Origin: an uncultured Eubacteriales bacterium
Lineage (GTDB): Bacteria; Bacillota; Clostridia; Lachnospirales; Anaerotignaceae
Assembly (NCBI GenBank): GCA_934552695.1
Contig: CAKTER010000010.1
Span: 1-18,966, forward strand
DNA: 18,966 nucleotides
Direction of reading: 5' to 3'
This document shows, in pieces, positions 16,843 to 18,966 of this stretch. Each line of letters opens with the position of its first letter. Positions within the stretch are counted from its first letter, which is position 1. Made by a program: the position numbers and the translations under genes. Below the pieces are notes generated by a model, which did no database searches, was not told where the DNA came from, and worked only from the letters and a program-made list of their open reading frames with translations.

Positions 16843-17040
16843 ATCCTCTTTTCTCCTTTACTTAGATTTTTATTTCCCAGGGCCACCGGCCCTGTTCCAT
16901 ACCTTGTCGCTGCGGGGGCGGAATCCCCCGCCAGACGGAAGCGGCCGGGCAAGGCTCCCGCACCGGTGGCTGTAGCCAGCGCCCCAAGCTCTCCGGGCTC
17001 AGTCGGATTCTGTTTTTCCCAGGCACGTCCCTCACCTCTC
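16843..17040 (-). promoter_or_regulatory. GC-rich structured 5' leader of the SLH giant gene
   Basis: No ORF is supported here. The leader holds AAAGGAG (16853-16859, 10 nt before the ATG) and two strong hairpins: CAGGGCC/GGCCCTG (16878-16884 with 16888-16894) and GCGGGGG/CCCCCGC (16912-16918 with 16925-16931). A further GC-rich stem can form around 16940-16965, and long-range CCACCGG/CCGGTGG pairing is possible. No U-run follows the hairpins, so this is not an intrinsic terminator. I compared it by eye with c-di-GMP-I, c-di-GMP-II and cobalamin riboswitch consensus cores and saw no match. Confidence 0.5.
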
Positions 17041-17043
17041 TTT

Positions 17044-17063
17044 CTTCCTATAATATAAGGAAG
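17044..17063. promoter_or_regulatory. Inverted repeat around a TATAAT-like A/T block
   Basis: CTTCCT (17044-17049) and AGGAAG (17058-17063) flank an 8-nt A/T stretch. The block reads TATAAT on the plus strand and TATTAT on the minus strand. It could be an operator or an alternative -10 for the SLH giant gene. No good -35 is placed at 16-18 nt on either strand, so the role is uncertain. Confidence 0.3.
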
Positions 17064-17099
17064 CTTTTGCCTCTCCGCCGGTAATCTCCGTGACAGAGA

Positions 17100-17198
17100 A
17101 TGACGGAATCAGCATTTCGTAAAACGGGAAAGACAACGAAATCAGCATTTCGTGAAACAGAGGAGACAACGAAATCAGCATTTTGTGATTCCCATTCG
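17100..17198 (+). repeat. Three tandem 33-bp units with a palindromic recombinase-site-like core (R1-R3)
   Basis: R1 core 17100-17120, R2 core 17133-17153 and R3 core 17166-17186 recur with an exact 33-bp period. R2 and R3 differ at one position of 21; R1 differs from R2 at three. The shared heart is ACGAAAT-CAGC-ATTTCGT (R2, 17136-17153), two perfect 7-bp inverted arms around CAGC, the architecture expected of a tyrosine-recombinase crossover site. A perfect inverted copy lies at 17430-17450 beside the recombinase gene. Thirty-three bp is close to three helical turns, so the sites face the same side of the DNA. The function as recombination or recombinase-binding sites is inferred. Confidence 0.85.
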
Positions 17199-17219
17199 TA
17201 AAAAACTCTGCCGAATTTT

Positions 17220-17258
17220 TACCATAGTATTCGAATCCTATCAGAATCCTACCATAGT
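17220..17258 (-). promoter_or_regulatory. Paired direct repeats overlapping the predicted promoter (operator candidate)
   Basis: The 9-mer TACCATAGT occurs at 17220-17228 and 17250-17258, 30 bp apart. Between and overlapping them GAATCCTA occurs twice with an 11-bp period (17233-17240, 17244-17251). The palindrome ATTCGAAT is at 17229-17236. One copy of each repeat overlaps the predicted -10. This looks like a regulator-binding region, but the protein is unknown. Confidence 0.45.
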
Positions 17259-17274
17259 TGTTACAAAAAGACAA
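17246..17274 (-). promoter_or_regulatory. Predicted promoter facing the SLH giant gene, inside the inverted-repeat-bounded segment
   Basis: On the minus strand TTGTCT (17269-17274) is followed after 17 nt by TAGGAT (17246-17251); each hexamer matches 4 of 6 consensus bases. Transcription would start near 17239 and run through R3-R1 and the structured leader, giving a leader of about 400 nt. The recombinase terminator lies just upstream, which insulates it. Confidence 0.45.
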
Positions 17275-17276
17275 TA

Positions 17277-17293
17277 CCTATCCATTCGATAGG
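17277..17293. other. Small hairpin CCTATC/GATAGG
   Basis: A 6-bp perfect stem with a 5-nt loop lies between the recombinase terminator and the predicted -35. It could be a regulator half-site pair or part of the terminator region. Confidence 0.4.
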
Positions 17294-17298
17294 CAGCC

Positions 17299-17333
17299 AA
17301 AAAAGGCCCACAAAATGTCATCCTTTGCGGGTC
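17299..17333 (-). terminator. Intrinsic terminator of the recombinase gene (possibly bidirectional)
   Basis: On the minus strand GACCCGCAAA pairs with TTTGTGGGCC (17324-17333 with 17305-17314) with one mismatch and a G-U pair. The loop is 9 nt and a run of six U follows (17299-17304). It lies about 117 nt after the recombinase stop. The plus strand also has a short T-run (17337-17341) after the hairpin, so it may work both ways. It sits within the segment bounded by the inverted repeats. Confidence 0.7.
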
Positions 17334-17429
17334 TGGTTTTTGTGCTTATTTTTATGTACCCGTCCGGCCGTTTTGGGCAAGTCCGCCAATTTTACGAAAA
17401 TTTACCCCTTGTTGGCCCTCGGACAAACA

Positions 17430-17450
17430 ACAAAATGCTGATTTCGTTGT
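17430..17450 (-). repeat. Inverted copy of the 21-bp site (R4), overlapping the recombinase stop codon
   Basis: Its reverse complement is identical over 21 bp to R3 (17166-17186) and 20/21 identical to R2. Read on the minus strand, the arms AACAACGAAA and TTTTGTTGTT are inverted repeats with one mismatch around the 6-bp centre TCAGCA. The last A of the recombinase TAA is the first base of the site, so inversion between R3 and R4 would leave the recombinase C-terminus unchanged. Confidence 0.9.
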
Positions 17451-18286
17451 TAAACCACCAGCCCCAGCCCATCCAATTGCCGCACCTGCTCCGTCCCGCT
17501 CACCGTCAAATAGAGGCGGGTGGTCTCGATGCTGCTGTGCCCCAGCACGTCCGCCAACCGGGCTATGTCCCGGCAAGCCTTGTAAAACACGGTGGCAAAC
17601 AGGTGCCGGAAGTTGTGGGGGAACACCTTTCCCGGCGCCACCCCCGCCGCCCCGCACAGCCGCTTTAGCTCGTACCAAACCTGCCGGGAAATGCTTTTGC
17701 CGTTTTTGGTGAGGAACACTGCGCCGGAAACGGTTTTTTGTTTCTTTGCATAGGCCAGCAGCTTGTGGCACAGCTTTTTTGGTAACAAAATGGTGCGGAT
17801 TTTCCCCTTGAGGGCGATGGTGGCCCGCCCGGCCCGGGCCGCCTCCACGGTGATATACCGCAGCTCGCCAATGCGGATGCCCGTGGCGCACAGGGTTTCC
17901 ATAAGGAGGGCCAGCCGGGCCTCCCCCCGCTTGTGGGCGGTGGCCACCAGCTTTTCGTAGTCCCACCGGGTCAGCTCCCGCCCCGGCTCCCGGAACAGCT
18001 GCCGCTGGATTTTGAGGAACCTGAGCCGTACCTCCCAGCCCATGCATTGAAAAAAGCCGTTGACCGCCGCCAGCATGGCGTTGACGGTGCGGGGGGCATA
18101 GCCGCTTTTTAATAGGTAGGCTTTCCACCCGGCGGCGGCCTCCCGGGTCAGCGGACGCCCGCCCAGCCACCGGGCCAGGGCCAAAACGTCCCGCCGGTAT
18201 TTGGCAATGGTGCCGGGGGCCTTTTCCTCCGCTCGTAGCGAGGCACAGTAGCTTTGAATGTCCGCTTGTGTGATGATGTTTTCCAT
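17450..18286 (-). CDS. Tyrosine recombinase / phage-integrase family (XerC/D-like)
   Basis: 278 residues, full length for a simple tyrosine recombinase. The N-terminal SAM-like core-binding domain spans ~1-90 (ITQADIQSYCASL...GTIAKYRRD). The catalytic domain spans ~105-275 with R138 (ATGIRIGEL), K160 (ALKGK), H224-xx-R227 (HNFRHLFA), H250 (LGHSSIETT) and nucleophile Y259 (RLYL), so it should be active. There is no extra arm-binding domain. It lies upstream of the SLH giant gene and directly next to inverted and tandem 21-bp sites, its likely DNA substrates. The start is ATG 18286, preceded by AAGGAGGG. The longer in-frame start at 18391 would run into the PepSY gene's terminator and is rejected. 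Alternative roles are integrase of a degenerate mobile element or a housekeeping Xer protein; the linked sites favour local inversion. Confidence 0.93.
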   Translation of the reverse strand: MENIITQADIQSYCASLRAEEKAPGTIAKYRRDVLALARWLGGRPLTREAAAGWKAYLLKSGYAPRTVNAMLAAVNGFFQCMGWEVRLRFLKIQRQLFREPGRELTRWDYEKLVATAHKRGEARLALLMETLCATGIRIGELRYITVEAARAGRATIALKGKIRTILLPKKLCHKLLAYAKKQKTVSGAVFLTKNGKSISRQVWYELKRLCGAAGVAPGKVFPHNFRHLFATVFYKACRDIARLADVLGHSSIETTRLYLTVSGTEQVRQLDGLGLVV

Positions 18287-18292
18287 ATGGGT

Positions 18293-18300
18293 CCCTCCTT
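18293..18300 (-). promoter_or_regulatory. Ribosome-binding site fixing the recombinase start
   Basis: AAGGAGGG on the minus strand lies 6-7 nt before ATG 18286 and rules out the longer in-frame start at 18391. Confidence 0.85.
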
Positions 18301-18360
18301 GGTTTGGTACCCATAGTTTACTCCGCCCCGGTAAAGCTACTCGGGATTTGTAGAGAAAAA

Positions 18361-18396
18361 CAAAAAAGGCCCTGCGGATAGGCCTATCCACAGGGC
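18361..18396 (-). terminator. Intrinsic terminator after the PepSY gene
   Basis: Two 14-nt arms (18383-18396 and 18369-18382) form a long GC-rich stem with one imperfect pair (A-C type) in the plus-strand reading. A run of six U follows on the minus strand (18362-18367). It lies 25 nt after the TGA of the PepSY gene and isolates the recombinase as its own transcript. I saw no convincing promoter between 18301 and 18360. Confidence 0.88.
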
Positions 18397-18420
18397 GTGT
18401 TCATCCTTCGGTTTTCGGTT

Positions 18421-18966
18421 TCAGTCGTAGATGGATTCCATGTCCCATTTGAGAATTGCGCCGGTATTGGCGTCGATGGTGAAGTCGTACTCCATCGTGC
18501 CATAGCGAATCTCGCCTTCGTACTCCCAGCGGCCATCGTCAAAGTCCAGCTTGAACTTGTAGAGGTTCGCAGCCGTTGCGCCGGGGACGCGGGCAAGGGC
18601 CGTCTGCTTCGCCGCCGCCTCGCCGATTTTCACATTGGCGTTGGCGTTAGTGCTCTGGGCCGGGGTGTAGCTCTCGGCATCGTAATCGTAGCTGACGATT
18701 TTTCCGGTGGCGGCGTCAATCTCATAGTCGTACTCGGTGTAGCCGGTGCCGCTGCTGACGATAAACTCAATCTCGTAGACCGTGCGCCCGTTCTCCCAAT
18801 CCTGCTGCGTCTTAACAAACTGCACCTGTGCGGCAGTCTTGCCTGCGTGTTGGAGTGCCGTCTGCTTCGCCTGTTCCAGCGTAACGCTGCCGGTGGGCGC
18901 AGTCTGCGAGGAATTGTTGGTGTCAAAATCGGTGACCTCGTTGCCGGTTGCCGCACTGTCCAGACG
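18421..18966 (-). CDS. PepSY-domain protein, C-terminal part (5' end outside window)
   Basis: The frame is open from the right edge to TGA at 18421 (181 residues in view). Two complete PepSY repeats are visible: TLEQAKQTALQHAGKTAAQV with partner strands YEIEFIVSSG...YDYEIDAATGKIVSYD, and KIGEAAAKQTALARVPGATA with WEYEGEIRYGTMEYDFTIDANTGAILKWD. The first residues in view (RLDSAATGNEV) look like the tail of a further repeat. PepSY proteins are usually exported and are thought to inhibit or modulate proteases or act as envelope proteins. The signal peptide or lipobox would lie outside the window. The downstream terminator separates it from the recombinase. Confidence 0.9.
   Translation of the reverse strand, partial: RLDSAATGNEVTDFDTNNSSQTAPTGSVTLEQAKQTALQHAGKTAAQVQFVKTQQDWENGRTVYEIEFIVSSGTGYTEYDYEIDAATGKIVSYDYDAESYTPAQSTNANANVKIGEAAAKQTALARVPGATAANLYKFKLDFDDGRWEYEGEIRYGTMEYDFTIDANTGAILKWDMESIYD

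Noticed and set aside
16843..17040. c-di-GMP-I, c-di-GMP-II or cobalamin riboswitch in the giant-gene leader
   Set aside because: The conserved core sequences of these classes were not found by eye on the minus strand; only generic GC-rich hairpins are seen. A covariance search would settle it.
17100..17198. CRISPR array
   Set aside because: The repeats are only 21 bp with 12-bp gaps, there are just three, the core is recombinase-site-like and a copy is inverted beside an integrase; no cas genes are present.
17032..17274. 80-codon minus-strand frame with repeated EMLISLS peptides
   Set aside because: It starts at a TTG with no ribosome-binding site, overlaps the predicted promoter, and its 11-residue repeats only reflect the 33-bp DNA repeat period. 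The inverted copy R4 outside the frame shows the repeat is a DNA element rather than coding.
17258..17668. 136-codon plus-strand frame across the gene-free segment
   Set aside because: More than half is antisense to the recombinase 3' end, and no ribosome-binding site or family signature is seen.
18287..18391. Longer recombinase N-terminus (35 extra residues from 18391)
   Set aside because: It would include the PepSY terminator hairpin as coding sequence, while ATG 18286 has a strong ribosome-binding site and a normal family N-terminus.

Overview
The window reads as a chromosomal stretch of a GC-rich Clostridia member (Firmicutes), probably a gut Oscillospiraceae/Ruminococcaceae-type bacterium. 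This is inferred from S-layer-homology (SLH) domains, a clostridial GGDEF-EAL protein with a Cys-rich PAS-like front end, a Clostridia-type tyrosine recombinase and AGGAGG ribosome-binding sites. I cannot name the species. All five genes I can support lie on the minus strand, so the window reads from right to left. No plus-strand gene is convincing; the long plus-strand frames are shadows of the giant minus-strand genes.

Layout in transcription order: (1) the C-terminal part of a secreted PepSY-repeat protein enters at the right edge and ends at 18421, followed by a strong intrinsic terminator. (2) A complete 278-residue tyrosine recombinase (17450-18286) has all catalytic residues. (3) A 607-bp gene-free segment (16843-17449) holds three tandem 33-bp units with a 21-bp core, a perfect inverted copy of that core touching the recombinase stop codon, a promoter-like element, a terminator hairpin and a GC-rich structured leader. 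(4) A 3162-residue secreted giant (7354-16842) has a glycine-rich beta-helix-like head, about a dozen MucBP-like repeats, five InlB/Flg_new repeats mixed with PDGT strands, a (KDNN)5 linker and three C-terminal SLH domains that should anchor it to the wall. (5) A 699-residue cytosolic PAS-GAF-GGDEF-EAL cyclic-di-GMP enzyme (5054-7153). (6) A second giant secreted protein starts at 4866 and runs off the left edge with no stop (1622 codons in view). It has a vWA-like domain, 16 BspA-type DUF285 leucine-rich repeats, an acidic Asp/Tyr tract and InlB-type repeats.

Working model (inference): this is a surface-display locus in which two giant adhesin-like proteins flank a cyclic-di-GMP turnover enzyme, and in which the upstream giant may be phase-variable. 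The tyrosine recombinase lies next to a 243-bp segment bounded by 21-bp perfect inverted repeats; that segment contains a leftward promoter-like sequence just upstream of the SLH giant. The arrangement resembles the invertible promoter switches of Clostridioides difficile cell-wall and flagellar genes, which are also served by a tyrosine recombinase. The extra tandem copies of the site make it different and are the most interesting part of the window.
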